Assembly: GCA_011523945.1 (NCBI GenBank)
Contig: WTFU01000010.1
Span: forward strand, 1 to 42,927
From: Mariniblastus sp.
GTDB taxonomy: Bacteria > Planctomycetota > Planctomycetia > Pirellulales > Pirellulaceae
Reading direction: 5' to 3'
DNA length: 42,927 nucleotides
Shown: in pieces, positions 24,885 through 34,313 of the stretch
Numbering within the stretch: the stretch's first letter is position 1
Layout: the number at the start of each line of letters is the position of its first letter
Made by a program: the position numbers and the translations under genes
The notes under the pieces: model-generated
Database searches by the model: none
Told to the model about the DNA's origin: nothing
The model's input: only the letters and a program-made list of their open reading frames with translations

Positions 24885-27800
24885 TCAGACTGGTGATAGC
24901 TCTCCGGCGGAAGGCGTTTCTAAGGAGGTCTCATCAGAGTGTTTCTCCGGCTGTTCCGTTGGAACGATATCCTCGAATTCTTCTTCGGAGTTGTACAAAT
25001 CGAATCCCATTCTTAATAAAATAGAACCGTAAATGTGATAGAAGATTGGTACGAGGATGAGGATTAGCAAGGTTCCGGTAAGCAAGCCGAAAATAATACT
25101 GGTCGCCATTGGAATTAATACCTGAGCTTGCATCGAGGTCTCCCAAATAATCGGTGTCAGGCCAGCAATGGTTGTCATCGAAGTGAGCATAATCGGGCGG
25201 AATCGTCTGCGACCTGCACTTAAAAGTGCCTCTTCTAATTTTGCGCCGGATCGAAGCTTTCGATTGATGAAGTCGACTAAGACAATGGAGTCATTGACGA
25301 CGACGCCGGTGAGGGCAATGAGGCCAAAAAAGCTAAATAAACTCAGGTTAATATCAACGACAAAATGACCCAGGATCGCTCCTAACCAACCGAAGGGGAT
25401 GATTGCTAAAATAATGGCTGGCTGAACGTAGGAACGAAATTGTAAGGTTAAGAGCACAAACATGCACAGAAGAGCGATTCCAAATCCAGTGAACATGCTG
25501 GTAATGGATTCCTGATTTTGAGCTTGTTCCCCTTCCCAGTTGAAGGAAATCTCACCTTTGTTTTCTGACCTGAATCTATTCACTAAGGAAGGGATCATGG
25601 TTCGCTGCATTTCTGAAATAATCTCATATGAGTTCCCTTCGGTGGTGTCAACATCGGCGGAAACGGTGACACTTCGTTTTTGATCGAGACGATTGATTTC
25701 AGATGCGGATTGCTGAACCTCGATATTGGCAACTTCGATCAGCGGACGTTCGACGCCCTGGTTGTCACGAATTCGAATCTGTTCGAAACCGCTCATGCTT
25801 TTCCGATCTTCATACGGATAACGAACCATGAGCTTGACTTCGTGTCGACCGCGTTGCAGCCGCATCACCTCGGCTCCGAAGTATCCGGATCGGATGGTGG
25901 AAGATAGGGCTGCTTCATCGAGTCCTAAATTTTGTCCCAGCTCATTTAAGCTAAGCATGACTTCTCGTTTGCCTGGTCGACTATCGTCTTCGATGTCCTT
26001 AACCCCCCTTTTTGTTGCAAGATAGGCCTTGCACTCCTCAATTGCCTCTTCGAGGTGAGGAATGCCCTTCTTGTCGGAGAGGATTTTAAACTCGATAGCA
26101 GCACCGCCCGGACCCATCGACTGCATTCCAAACTTGAGGGCGTCGTAACCGGAAATTTGGTCCTTCTCCAAAACCTTATTACGCCACCGTCCATTTATAT
26201 TTTCACTGGTGAGTTTTTTCTTCTCGGGAAGCTGGGGGAAATTTCTTAATTCCGCGTTGATCAATTGAACCTCGACACTTCCGACATGACTACCGTTAGT
26301 AACTCCCATCGGTCCCAGGTTGCCATTGCCAACTTCACCGACTCGTCGGTAAATATTGGTGTTCACACTGTAATCGGGTGGAACCTCGACGCCGCATTCC
26401 GCAAGGTCTTGTCGAATGTCAGCGTCTACTTCTTCGAATGCATCGGAAAGTACATTCACGGCATCGGCAGCGAACTGTTCCTGGGTTCCATTCGGAAAGA
26501 CAATCGTCGCACTAATGTCACGGCCATCCATTTTTGGCATCACCGAGTAATCGACGAGTCCGTAAATGACTAAAGCAACGGCACACATAAACGCGGTCAA
26601 AACGGTAGAAAGCACAATTGACTTGTGGTGAAGGGACCACTTAAGAAGTGGCTCGTAAAAATAGTTGATGGTAAGTTCCATCGCCTTTGCAGAGAAACGA
26701 TTGATTTTCTCGAACACTTTCATTAGAGGTTTGAACACATAAAAGACCGCTCCCATGGTACGCATGAATAAATTGTTATCATGAGACAGGTGGGCAGGGA
26801 GAATAAACGTGCTTTCAATTAGTGAAATAACGAGCATTGCGATCACGGCGACCGGCATAATTTCGATAAACTTGCCCATCACACCAGTGACGTACATCAA
26901 AGGCATGAACGCAATGATTGTCGTTCCCACAGAGGCACAGACCGCAGGCAGGACCTCAGCGGTTCCGTAGACAGCAGCATTGACAAAGTCGAAACCTTTT
27001 TCCCGCTTAGCATAGATATTTTCACCGATCACGATCGCGTCATCCACCACGATCCCCAAGGCCATCAAAAATGCAAACATCGAGAGCATATTTAGCGTCT
27101 GGCCTGTCATCAAAAGAATAAATCCAGCGGCAAGGATTGAGGCAGGGATGCCCATCGCGACCCAAAATGCCAATCTTAGATCGAGAAAAATTGCTAACAC
27201 AACGAACACGGCAACCAAGCCCATAATTCCATTAGCGCTTAGCATTTCGATTCGATCACGCACATCGACTGACACGTCACCCCACTGTTTAATTTGGTAA
27301 CCGCCCTCCGTGAATGCCTCACTTTTCTCAGCCTCCGCAACATAGGCCTTAACCGCTTCGACGATCGTAAAGAGATCCTCCTCATTCGTCTTTGAAACGC
27401 GGATGACGAGGGCGTCCCTGCCGTTAATGGTGTGTACGGAGGAGGTTTCAGCAAAACCATCGATTACCTCTGCAACATCACCGACTGCGATCGGAATGCC
27501 GTTTCCTCCATTGGACATGATGGGGAGTCGCCCAATTTCTTCGCCAAGTTCTTTCCGCTTTTCACTGCGAAGAATCAACTTCTGCCGCTCAGTTTCCATT
27601 GTGCCGCCGGGCATGTCTGCATTCTGTTGACGAATGATCTGGGCAATTTGGTCGAGACTCAGCCCGTACTTCCGCAAATTGTCTTCCGAAACTTCGACTG
27701 AAATTTCATAGGGTTGTTCCGCAACGATTTCTGCACTTGAGATCGCGGGCCCTTTGGGTTGGTAAAGAAAACCAAGTAGCTTTCTAAACGGATTACTGGA

Positions 27801-28334
27801 AGGTACAGCGCGTTGCTCCAATAAGTCGGAACGAACCCTCTCGGCAAGGTCTCGAAGTTCTTTCTGTTGATCGAGGGTCGGCGCCTGGTTTCGTTCGGGC
27901 GCAAGGATGCCCAGAGAAATTGCTGGAGCACGAAAGATGATTTGTTTGACTTCGGGGTCTTCCGCATTGGGAGGGAACGTCGAAATTTGATCAATGGAGG
28001 AACGGACGTCATTAAGAATTTTCTGAACGTCCCCCACATTGTTGTTGAGTTCGAGAATCACGTAACCGAAACTTTCCATGCCAACGGACGTCATCTTTTT
28101 GACGCCATCGAGATTCGCTACCGCAGACTCGATCTTCTGGCAAATGCCGATCTCAGTCTCCTCGGGTGTGGCACCGGGAAACGGTACGCTTACCAGAACA
28201 ATCTCTAGAGCAAAGTTGGGAAAGACTTCACGACGCATGACGACCATGCTCGCTGCACCAATAATCATGGAGACAATTAGCAGTGTGTTCATGGCGGGCG
28301 AATTTTTGATTGCCCAGCGTATTACGGATTTCAT
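24885..28334 (-). CDS. RND-family efflux transporter (AcrB/MexB type)
   Basis: A 1149-residue inner-membrane proton-driven pump. It has the two-fold RND layout: a first membrane helix (about 10-28), a large periplasmic loop, six helices, then the same again. The TM4 motif GIVVDDAIVIGENIY, near residue 430, holds the paired Asp residues of the proton relay. The second half contains the conserved ALTGVVVNDSIVLVDFINRKL and GRRRFRPIMLTSMTTIAGLTP. Length is about 100 residues more than AcrB, partly from an acidic C-terminal tail. It follows the membrane-fusion gene by about 100 nt, and a TetR gene stands before both. No outer-membrane TolC partner is in the window. Confidence 0.95.
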   Translation of the reverse strand: MKSVIRWAIKNSPAMNTLLIVSMIIGAASMVVMRREVFPNFALEIVLVSVPFPGATPEETEIGICQKIESAVANLDGVKKMTSVGMESFGYVILELNNNVGDVQKILNDVRSSIDQISTFPPNAEDPEVKQIIFRAPAISLGILAPERNQAPTLDQQKELRDLAERVRSDLLEQRAVPSSNPFRKLLGFLYQPKGPAISSAEIVAEQPYEISVEVSEDNLRKYGLSLDQIAQIIRQQNADMPGGTMETERQKLILRSEKRKELGEEIGRLPIMSNGGNGIPIAVGDVAEVIDGFAETSSVHTINGRDALVIRVSKTNEEDLFTIVEAVKAYVAEAEKSEAFTEGGYQIKQWGDVSVDVRDRIEMLSANGIMGLVAVFVVLAIFLDLRLAFWVAMGIPASILAAGFILLMTGQTLNMLSMFAFLMALGIVVDDAIVIGENIYAKREKGFDFVNAAVYGTAEVLPAVCASVGTTIIAFMPLMYVTGVMGKFIEIMPVAVIAMLVISLIESTFILPAHLSHDNNLFMRTMGAVFYVFKPLMKVFEKINRFSAKAMELTINYFYEPLLKWSLHHKSIVLSTVLTAFMCAVALVIYGLVDYSVMPKMDGRDISATIVFPNGTQEQFAADAVNVLSDAFEEVDADIRQDLAECGVEVPPDYSVNTNIYRRVGEVGNGNLGPMGVTNGSHVGSVEVQLINAELRNFPQLPEKKKLTSENINGRWRNKVLEKDQISGYDALKFGMQSMGPGGAAIEFKILSDKKGIPHLEEAIEECKAYLATKRGVKDIEDDSRPGKREVMLSLNELGQNLGLDEAALSSTIRSGYFGAEVMRLQRGRHEVKLMVRYPYEDRKSMSGFEQIRIRDNQGVERPLIEVANIEVQQSASEINRLDQKRSVTVSADVDTTEGNSYEIISEMQRTMIPSLVNRFRSENKGEISFNWEGEQAQNQESITSMFTGFGIALLCMFVLLTLQFRSYVQPAIILAIIPFGWLGAILGHFVVDINLSLFSFFGLIALTGVVVNDSIVLVDFINRKLRSGAKLEEALLSAGRRRFRPIMLTSMTTIAGLTPIIWETSMQAQVLIPMATSIIFGLLTGTLLILILVPIFYHIYGSILLRMGFDLYNSEEEFEDIVPTEQPEKHSDETSLETPSAGELSPV

Positions 28335-28434
28335 TCGGTTACCAAATCTTATCTAAAATTTCTATGCGTTGCCCGCGACTGACCGGCTTGACCCGTAGGC
28401 GACTTAGGTAATTAACCATCACATCGGCCGGGCA

Positions 28435-30045
28435 CTATTTTTTGGCGGGCGTTTTTTCGAACTCGAAGATGGGCAAAATGTTCTCGCCTGCTTTGGCAAG
28501 GTTTGCCCTGAGGTTTGCCCGTGCCTCGTCGAAAGGGCCGACGATGATGTGGAAACCCTCTTTGAGGGCTTCCGTTTTTCGAATGACGGCGTAGTCGCCA
28601 CCGCCATTTCGGTCGACAACTTCGACTCTGATTTTATGAAGCTTTTGTTGTTTGGTTGCATCTTCCTTGTCTGAACCTTCGACTGCCCAGAGAAACTCAC
28701 CGGTGTCACTTAGCGCTTTGGCAGGTACCTGGTAATACTCTCCCTCCCGATCGCTTGCACTAACGGGGATGACCATCTTTAGTTTCACATACATCCCTCT
28801 GACTAATGGGAATTTTGGAGAATCGGGATCTGCTTGATTTAATCGAAAAATCGGGTCGTCGACTAGAATACGACAAGGTGTGGTTCGAGTCGATTCGTCT
28901 TGACCACTTCCATTGATACTGACCAAGAGGCCCTCCCAGTGGGCGATGTCGGCCTCGTTTTCGGATTCTGATAATTGAAGCAGATCGGGGTCAGTAATCG
29001 TTACTGTTGTTTGGGGAATTCCAAAGTCATCGTTACTATTATCTGGGCCCGTTTCGGACGTTGAAGTTGAAGAGTTAGTTTTTAGCCAAACAATGTCAGT
29101 TGGAGTCAAGTTGGTAATGATTTCCGCTTTGTCGGTGTCCTCGAGAATCAGCAGTGGATCTCCAGCTCTTACGTAATCACCTTCCTGAACCATCTCCCGG
29201 ACAACAAGGCCGGGGATAGGCGCTACAATCAAGGTTCGCACATTATCTAGTTCCGCCTTTTTCAATTTTTGGTCGGCTACTTTCATGGATGTCTCCATCC
29301 GCGCCCTTCTCGCTTTCAAATTCGAAAGATTGTTCTCCAAATTGGTTAGCGAATTTTCAGCAACGAGTCTTGAACGTTCCGCTTGTGTTTTTTCTGATTT
29401 TGTGCCTACGACTTGAATACGCTTATACTCGTCGGTAACGAGACTGATTTCCCGCAAAGTGTTCTCTCGAAGATTTTCGGCACCCTGTATCTCGTTTTCA
29501 ATTTCAGCGACCTGGTCTTTTGCCTGTTGCAATTCCTGCTTGGCAGTTTCGAGTTGGATTTTGTATAGCTGCGGGTCGATTTGAATGAGTTCGGCTCCCT
29601 GCTCTACTTTCGAGCCTGCCTCGAGTACGTCCCATTTTTTGGTAACAACTCCACTAACTTGAGCGGCAATCTTAATTTCTCGAAACGGAACGACGGTTCC
29701 CGAGATTTCGCGGGTGAGATCGCCGTAAAACGGCTTAGCATTTTCAACTTTGATCTTCTGGGGCGCCGATTTTGGCTTGGTTACCGGTACGGCAGTTTTG
29801 TTTGCCATCACGAAGGCGATCACGCCGATCCCGAAAGAAAGAATGGCAACGGAGGTCACGTATTTGAGTATTTCGCTCATCTGGCTTGGTTTTCCGGGCC
29901 CTGAATCATGTAAGCCGTTCTTATTTACCGTCTCGTTTTGAACATCCAATTCCTGATTTTCGGGAGTTGATCTCGTTTCGCCCTCAAGATTTGAATCAAG
30001 GCGTGTTTCAGTTTCGGTGAAAGAGTCAGCGGTTGAATTTGGCAT
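28435..30045 (-). CDS. HlyD/AcrA-type membrane fusion protein
   Basis: A 536-residue periplasmic adaptor that should link the RND pump to an outer-membrane channel. It has a long polar N-terminal tail (about 60 residues), one membrane helix (about 63-81), then a lipoyl half (IKIAAQVSGVVTKKWDVLEA), a helical hairpin predicted as coiled coil (about 160-260), the second lipoyl half (VAPIPGLVVREMVQEGDYV) and a beta-barrel domain. The N-terminal extension is longer than in AcrA, which is usually a lipoprotein; here a signal-anchor helix seems to replace the lipid. The region near residues 330-345 is Ser/Thr/Asp-rich and may be a loop insertion. It lies between the TetR and RND genes on the same strand. 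Confidence 0.92.
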   Translation of the reverse strand: MPNSTADSFTETETRLDSNLEGETRSTPENQELDVQNETVNKNGLHDSGPGKPSQMSEILKYVTSVAILSFGIGVIAFVMANKTAVPVTKPKSAPQKIKVENAKPFYGDLTREISGTVVPFREIKIAAQVSGVVTKKWDVLEAGSKVEQGAELIQIDPQLYKIQLETAKQELQQAKDQVAEIENEIQGAENLRENTLREISLVTDEYKRIQVVGTKSEKTQAERSRLVAENSLTNLENNLSNLKARRARMETSMKVADQKLKKAELDNVRTLIVAPIPGLVVREMVQEGDYVRAGDPLLILEDTDKAEIITNLTPTDIVWLKTNSSTSTSETGPDNSNDDFGIPQTTVTITDPDLLQLSESENEADIAHWEGLLVSINGSGQDESTRTTPCRILVDDPIFRLNQADPDSPKFPLVRGMYVKLKMVIPVSASDREGEYYQVPAKALSDTGEFLWAVEGSDKEDATKQQKLHKIRVEVVDRNGGGDYAVIRKTEALKEGFHIIVGPFDEARANLRANLAKAGENILPIFEFEKTPAKK

Positions 30046-30099
30046 TGTTAACGGTCTTAATTGCGTAATTAGTATTTGGGCGAGGGACTTTGTTGTTAG

Positions 30100-30792
30100 T
30101 TAATGGTTTGTCTCAGTGGCGGACGTATTTTGATGAGCCAGATCGTCGAGCGTTTGGTAATGCTTTAGGCCTCCAAGCGAAAACAGATGAATGTGGCGCG
30201 CGAGTTGATCGAGATCGTACTGATCGACGTAGTCCTGTTGCTCTATCATGAGACGAGTCATCTCGGCGGAGAACCGGTAATAGAGACATTGACCGATGAT
30301 GCTAAAACCAATTTTGTTCCGGGTAGGTTCGGGGAGGCGATACCCAACCAAGTCGTCAATGATTCCACAAAGCGTGTTGAAAAATGGTCGGAAGTACTGT
30401 TCAACAAGATGTTTGCAGGTTTCGGTGGGTTCAAGAATCTCTCGCATTAGCAATCGGACTTGCCATGGTTCGTTCTGCATTGCTACCAAACGACGCAAAA
30501 TAAGCGCAATGAAGTCCAGCAGTTTTTGTTCGGGTTCAGCAGTCGGAGGCCAGTTCGGTTCGGGAACTTGTTCGACACGCATTTCTCGTGCGAGGACAAC
30601 AGTCTGATGATAAAGCTGTCGCTTATCCCCAAAGTAGTAGTTGATGCTGGCGACATTCACATTTGCTTTTTCGCATATCTCGCGAACTGTCGTCGCTCGG
30701 AATCCCTTCTCGGCAAAAATCGGGCCTGCTTCCAGCAAAATACGCTCGCGTGTCGAGTCGCCGGAGTTTGAGTTTTGCTGGATCGCTGCCAT
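30100..30792 (-). CDS. TetR-family regulator, CecR/DUF1956-like
   Basis: A 230-residue repressor. The N-terminal helix-turn-helix is GDSTRERILLEAGPIFAEKG then TVREICEKANVNVASINYYF. The C-terminal ligand domain, with a conserved ILEPTETCKHLVEQYFRPFF, resembles the CecR (YbiH) group. The frame is open up to 30879, but that would put the start inside the palindrome at 30884-30901 and add a non-conserved leader. I therefore take the ATG that begins MAAIQQNSNSGD. It is the first gene of a regulator, membrane-fusion and RND pump set on the minus strand, so it probably represses that efflux operon. The inducer is unknown. Confidence 0.88.
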   Translation of the reverse strand: MAAIQQNSNSGDSTRERILLEAGPIFAEKGFRATTVREICEKANVNVASINYYFGDKRQLYHQTVVLAREMRVEQVPEPNWPPTAEPEQKLLDFIALILRRLVAMQNEPWQVRLLMREILEPTETCKHLVEQYFRPFFNTLCGIIDDLVGYRLPEPTRNKIGFSIIGQCLYYRFSAEMTRLMIEQQDYVDQYDLDQLARHIHLFSLGGLKHYQTLDDLAHQNTSATETNH

Positions 30793-30872
30793 GACTTTTG
30801 GGAGTTTGATAAAAAATAATTCCGATAAGGAAGAATTTGCCGAGCTCGGAAATTCTGACCGCTGACGATTTC

Positions 30873-30901
30873 TAAACAACTGTATTAAACAGTTGTTTAA
30901 T
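30873..30901. promoter_or_regulatory. Palindromic operator upstream of the TetR/efflux operon
   Basis: ATTAAACAGTTGTTTAAT (30884-30901) has perfect 8-bp arms around a 2-bp centre. A further half site TAAACAACTG (30873-30882) pairs with CAGTTGTTTA (30890-30899), so three half sites overlap. It lies about 80 bp before the preferred TetR start, where a TetR dimer would normally bind its own promoter. Confidence 0.75.
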
Positions 30902-31607
30902 CACATTGTCACTGCCATTTTTTCTAGTTTTTTCAAAGTGAATCGGGGTTGTGCCACTTGTTTTCGTGGTTTTTACATGATTAAAGCACATTTTTATTCA
31001 TTTAAGCCCCACTGAGGAATTTTGGGTTTGTGGGATGGAACACCCAATTCGACGGCTTTTGCAAGAGATTAAATACAGCTCGCCAAGAGGTCCCTAGTCG
31101 CGAAGGGTTCAAAAGGCTGAATTTTGGGAATTCGTTATTTTGGGAATTCGTTATCTACGTAGAGCCTGGTCAGCCTATCCGACTCAATCGATTGCAGACG
31201 GCCACGAATAACAATTGTGTCTCAGCTAAAATTTCCATGGCAATGCGACCGTCGACTACGCAAATGGTTCCTAGCTCGGCCAAGAAACTGACGGCGGCGG
31301 TAGGCACACCCTGTTGAAACGCGGCTGATGAGGCTTTCCATCAATACGCGAATTGCCAAACCTGCTTCAGGGAAGCGAGTTGAACGAAGCCCGCGATTAC
31401 TCCCCCTTTGATTATTGAATCCAGGTTTACACAACGGGTTAAATGCGGGGATTGTCTGGAAAGCATTGGATTAGCCGTGGTGATATGGTAGTCTGTCCGA
31501 CCATTAGCCTCGGCAGCAGGTAGCGACCTAGAATAAAAGCTTGGTATCAGCCGGCTGACGTGCAATAAGTCAGTCCAAAACGTGTGTGTTTAAAATAGGG
31601 TGCTGTG
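30902..31607. other. Long intergenic region without a supported gene
   Basis: About 700 bp. It contains the tandem repeat at 31121-31152. Frames on both strands stay open for 70-95 codons but none looks like a known protein. On the minus strand the piece PEAGLAIRVLMESLISR (within 31222-31434) and a second frame reading VPTAAVSFLAELGTICVVDG just beside it look more protein-like than chance. They could be one small gene broken by a frameshift. I cannot name it. Confidence 0.35.
31121..31152. repeat. 16-bp perfect tandem duplication
   Basis: ATTTTGGGAATTCGTT occurs twice head to tail (31121-31136 and 31137-31152). It lies in a gene-free stretch and looks like a recent slippage duplication. Confidence 0.9.
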
Positions 31608-32000
31608 ATGAATTTCAAATTTCTTCTATTGGGTTTAATGGTGATATCGTTGGTGGGGTGTGAAGAAGAGAAACCACCGACGAAAGAAGTAACTCAACTA
31701 ATTGAATCATCACCGGACGAAGTTGCGTTCACCTATGAAGAAATTATCGCAATGTCTGACGAGGAGTTGAAAGATAACTTGGCGATGCTTTATGCGCGAT
31801 TGAGAATCAAAAGAGGTACCGCAAAACCTTCGGTTGCAGGAGCGAGTGTGGGTGGCGGTACAGAAACTGCGCCAGAAACTGAAGAGAAAGAAACTCCTGA
31901 GGCAGCTGTAAATGAAAATCCGGATGCGGACAAACCGATCAGATACGAAGCGCTTCCGGCGGAAGTCATGCGACAATTGCAATATGATAGGGGGAATTAA
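31608..32000 (+). CDS. Small lipoprotein (130 aa)
   Basis: A predicted lipoprotein: MNFKFLLLGLMVISLVGC ends in the lipobox LVGC. The mature part begins with Glu-rich residues, has a helical stretch (TYEEIIAMSDEELKDNLAML), then an Ala/Pro/Glu-rich low-complexity region (about 75-110), and ends with PIRYEALPAEVMRQLQYDRG. No domain is recognised. The GTG at 31605 would add one residue; the ATG at 31608 has AGGG about 9 nt upstream. A hairpin terminator follows about 60 nt after the stop, so it is probably a single-gene unit. Confidence 0.78.
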   Translation: MNFKFLLLGLMVISLVGCEEEKPPTKEVTQLIESSPDEVAFTYEEIIAMSDEELKDNLAMLYARLRIKRGTAKPSVAGASVGGGTETAPETEEKETPEAAVNENPDADKPIRYEALPAEVMRQLQYDRGN

Positions 32001-32058
32001 GTCGTTGTGCCGCTACATCGTTTGAGCCGAAAAATGCGCATTTCGATTCAATCGCCCT

Positions 32059-32090
32059 GAGCCGCTACTTGGTTTTAGCGGTTCTTTGTT
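32059..32090 (+). terminator. Probable intrinsic terminator
   Basis: GAGCCGCTA (32059-32067) pairs, with one wobble, with TAGCGGTTC (32076-32084), followed by a T-rich tract to 32090. It lies between the lipoprotein gene and tyrA. Confidence 0.55.
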
Positions 32091-32153
32091 TTGGGTGAGC
32101 AGCAGTCGCCAGCTCAAAGTTTGGAGAGAGCATAAAACCGTGAAAGTCTCGGA

Positions 32154-33032
32154 ATGATAAACAAGCTCGCAATTTTCGGTGTTGGGCTAATTGGTGGATC
32201 CCTCGCATTGGCATTAAAACGAGCCGGATACTGCAATTTGATCGTAGGTTGTGATACTGATCCGGCTCAACTTCGTCGCGCAGTCGAGTTGAACGTCATC
32301 GATCAATTTACCAGCGATCCATCTGAAGCGGTTGCCGGTGCGGATATGGTAGTCCTTGCCGTACCGATGCTTGCAATGGAGTCGGTTCTTCAATCCATTG
32401 CCAATAACCTCGCGGAAGGGGTTGTATTAACGGATGTGGGTAGTTGCAAGGCAAGCGTTGTTGCCGCGGCGACCCGTGTGTTTGCGGGCATGCCGCCGCG
32501 ATTTGTTCCGGCGCATCCAATTGCCGGGCGTGAAAAAAGCGGCGTTGAATCCTCGTTAGAGGATCTGTTTGTTGACCATAAGGTTATTCTAACTCCAGTT
32601 ACGCAAACTGAATCGACTGCCATCGATGCGGTCACGCGTATGTGGGAAGCAACGGGCGCGCAGGTAAAAACCCTCGGAATTGAGCAACATGATCTTGTGT
32701 TGGCGGCCACCAGTCACCTGCCGCATGTTTTAGCCTTTAGTCTGGTCGATACGATCGCCGAAACTGATTACGTAGATCAAATATTTCAGTTTGCAGCCGG
32801 TGGATTTCGTGATTTTTCGAGGATTGCTTCAAGTGATCCGGTCATGTGGCGAGATATTTGTTTGGAAAATAAGGACGCGATCTTGGATGCCTTGCATAAG
32901 TTTCAAGCCAACTTGAAGGAACTTGAGTTGGCAATTATGCAAGCCAATGGGGGCGATTTGATGAAGACGTTTGTACACGCTAAAACAATTCGCGACGCCA
33001 ATGTAATGAAACATCGCGTTGAAACTGAGTGA
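32154..33032 (+). CDS. tyrA: Prephenate (or arogenate) dehydrogenase
   Basis: This enzyme oxidises prephenate on the way to tyrosine. The 292 residues begin with a Rossmann motif, LAIFGVGLIGGSLALALKRAG (Gly9, Gly11, Gly14). Conserved features follow: VLTDVGSCKASV, the substrate motif PAHPIAGREKSGVE with His121, and ATSHLPHVLAFSLV with His188 and His191. The helical C-terminal domain continues to the end, and no chorismate mutase or ACT domain is fused. It is the first of three closely spaced genes on this strand (18 nt, then 57 nt), followed by a binding-protein-like gene and a Dabb gene. Whether NAD or NADP is used cannot be told with certainty. Confidence 0.93.
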   Translation: MINKLAIFGVGLIGGSLALALKRAGYCNLIVGCDTDPAQLRRAVELNVIDQFTSDPSEAVAGADMVVLAVPMLAMESVLQSIANNLAEGVVLTDVGSCKASVVAAATRVFAGMPPRFVPAHPIAGREKSGVESSLEDLFVDHKVILTPVTQTESTAIDAVTRMWEATGAQVKTLGIEQHDLVLAATSHLPHVLAFSLVDTIAETDYVDQIFQFAAGGFRDFSRIASSDPVMWRDICLENKDAILDALHKFQANLKELELAIMQANGGDLMKTFVHAKTIRDANVMKHRVETE

Positions 33033-33050
33033 TTTTGATGGGCGGGCGGC

Positions 33051-33956
33051 ATGTCAATAGACAACTCTCGAAACGGATTTAGTCAAGATTCAATCGTGGT
33101 GGCTGGAGTTCCGGAGCATTTTAATTTGCCTTGGCTTCAGGCAATTGCTTCGCGTCAATTTAAATCTCGCGGCTTGAATGTAGTATTTGATGAAGTTCAC
33201 GGTGGTACCGGAGAAATGGCGAAGCGCCTTAACAGCGGTGACTGCGATGTAGCCGTGGTGCTCTCCGAGGGTTGTGTTGCTGCACTTTTAAATGGGGTTT
33301 CCGCACGCATTGTTAAAGCCTACGTTGATTCTCCGCTTTTGTGGGGCATACATGTCGCTTCCAAGAGTGACATTAAGCAACTCCACCAAATTCAGAATCG
33401 TCGTTACGCAATTAGTCGCCCCGGCTCAGGTTCTCATTTGATGTCTATTGTTGATGCCGCTGAGCGAGATTGGCCGACCGACGCCATGGAATTTGTGGAA
33501 GTCGGAAGTCTTAAAGGTGCTCGATTAGCGTTGGCGGATAATTCGGCCGACGTATTTTTTTGGGAGCGTTTTACCACGTCGCCATTGGTTGAAACGGGTG
33601 AGTTCAGGCGTCTTGGGGATCGAGCTGCAGATTGGCCTGCGTTCGTAATTTGTGCGACCGAAAACATGGTTTCCAAAAGGTCAGCAGACCTTCGCCTGAT
33701 GCTTGAGATTCTGAACGTAGCTTGTCTTGAACTGATGCAATCACCAGATGCTTGTGAAACCATTGCAAGTCGTTACGGCATTGAATTAGACGCGGTGAGA
33801 GATTGGTTTAAAATAACTCGCTGGAACACGGATTTTGATTTAGATAGAAACTCATTTGAGTCGGTTAAACGATACCTTTGCCGGTTGGGTATCGTTAAGG
33901 AGGATTCAAAAACTATTGATGAATTGTGCTGGGATCTTTCAATCGGTAATGAATAA
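33051..33956 (+). CDS. Cytosolic periplasmic-binding-protein-like protein
   Basis: A 301-residue protein with the fold signs of NitT/TauT-type ABC substrate-binding proteins: IVVAGVPEHFNLPWLQAIAS, HGGTGEMAKRLNSGDCDVAV, YAISRPGSGSHLMSI and LADNSADVFFWERF. It has no signal peptide and no lipobox, and no ABC permease or ATPase gene is nearby. It should therefore be a cytoplasmic ligand binder or an enzyme. I have seen close relatives described only as substrate-binding domain proteins, notably in Bacteroidetes. GGGCGGGCGG lies just before the ATG. It starts 18 nt after tyrA, so they are probably co-transcribed, but a link with tyrosine is not shown. Confidence 0.75.
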   Translation: MSIDNSRNGFSQDSIVVAGVPEHFNLPWLQAIASRQFKSRGLNVVFDEVHGGTGEMAKRLNSGDCDVAVVLSEGCVAALLNGVSARIVKAYVDSPLLWGIHVASKSDIKQLHQIQNRRYAISRPGSGSHLMSIVDAAERDWPTDAMEFVEVGSLKGARLALADNSADVFFWERFTTSPLVETGEFRRLGDRAADWPAFVICATENMVSKRSADLRLMLEILNVACLELMQSPDACETIASRYGIELDAVRDWFKITRWNTDFDLDRNSFESVKRYLCRLGIVKEDSKTIDELCWDLSIGNE

Positions 33957-34013
33957 GAAGATTGAAGGTACCGGATTGGAACTACTGTTTTCGAAAGAAA
34001 GTGAGAACACACG

Positions 34014-34313
34014 GTGATTAGGCATACGGTGATGTTTACTTTGAAGCATGAATCTGGTTCACGCGAGGAATCCGCATTTCTTAGGGCTGCGTTGGTTCTA
34101 AACACGATCGAGACTGTTCAAAAATTCGAGCGTTTACGACAAACGAGCTCCAAATGCGGCCATCATTTTGGGTTTTCGATGGAATTTGCATCGCAGGAAG
34201 GGTACGAGTTTTACAACCAGCATCCCGCGCATACGAAATTTGTGGAAGAGCACTGGGTTCCTGAGGTCGCCGAATTTCAAGAGATCGATTACGAACTTTA
34301 TGTCGATCCATAG
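34014..34313 (+). CDS. Dabb (stress-responsive alpha/beta-barrel) domain protein
   Basis: A 99-residue single-domain protein. MIRHTVMFTLKHESG opens the dimeric ferredoxin-like barrel, and HPAHTKFVEEHWVPEV is the conserved His-rich helix ending. The size matches the whole domain. The proteins form dimers; their tasks vary and the function here is unknown. The start is GTG. It is the last gene of the tyrA group and lies in convergent orientation to a sulfatase gene. Confidence 0.85.
   Translation: MIRHTVMFTLKHESGSREESAFLRAALVLNTIETVQKFERLRQTSSKCGHHFGFSMEFASQEGYEFYNQHPAHTKFVEEHWVPEVAEFQEIDYELYVDP

Noticed and set aside
30793-30879. N-terminal extension of the TetR regulator
   Set aside because: Its start would lie inside the palindromic operator region and the added residues are not typical of the family.
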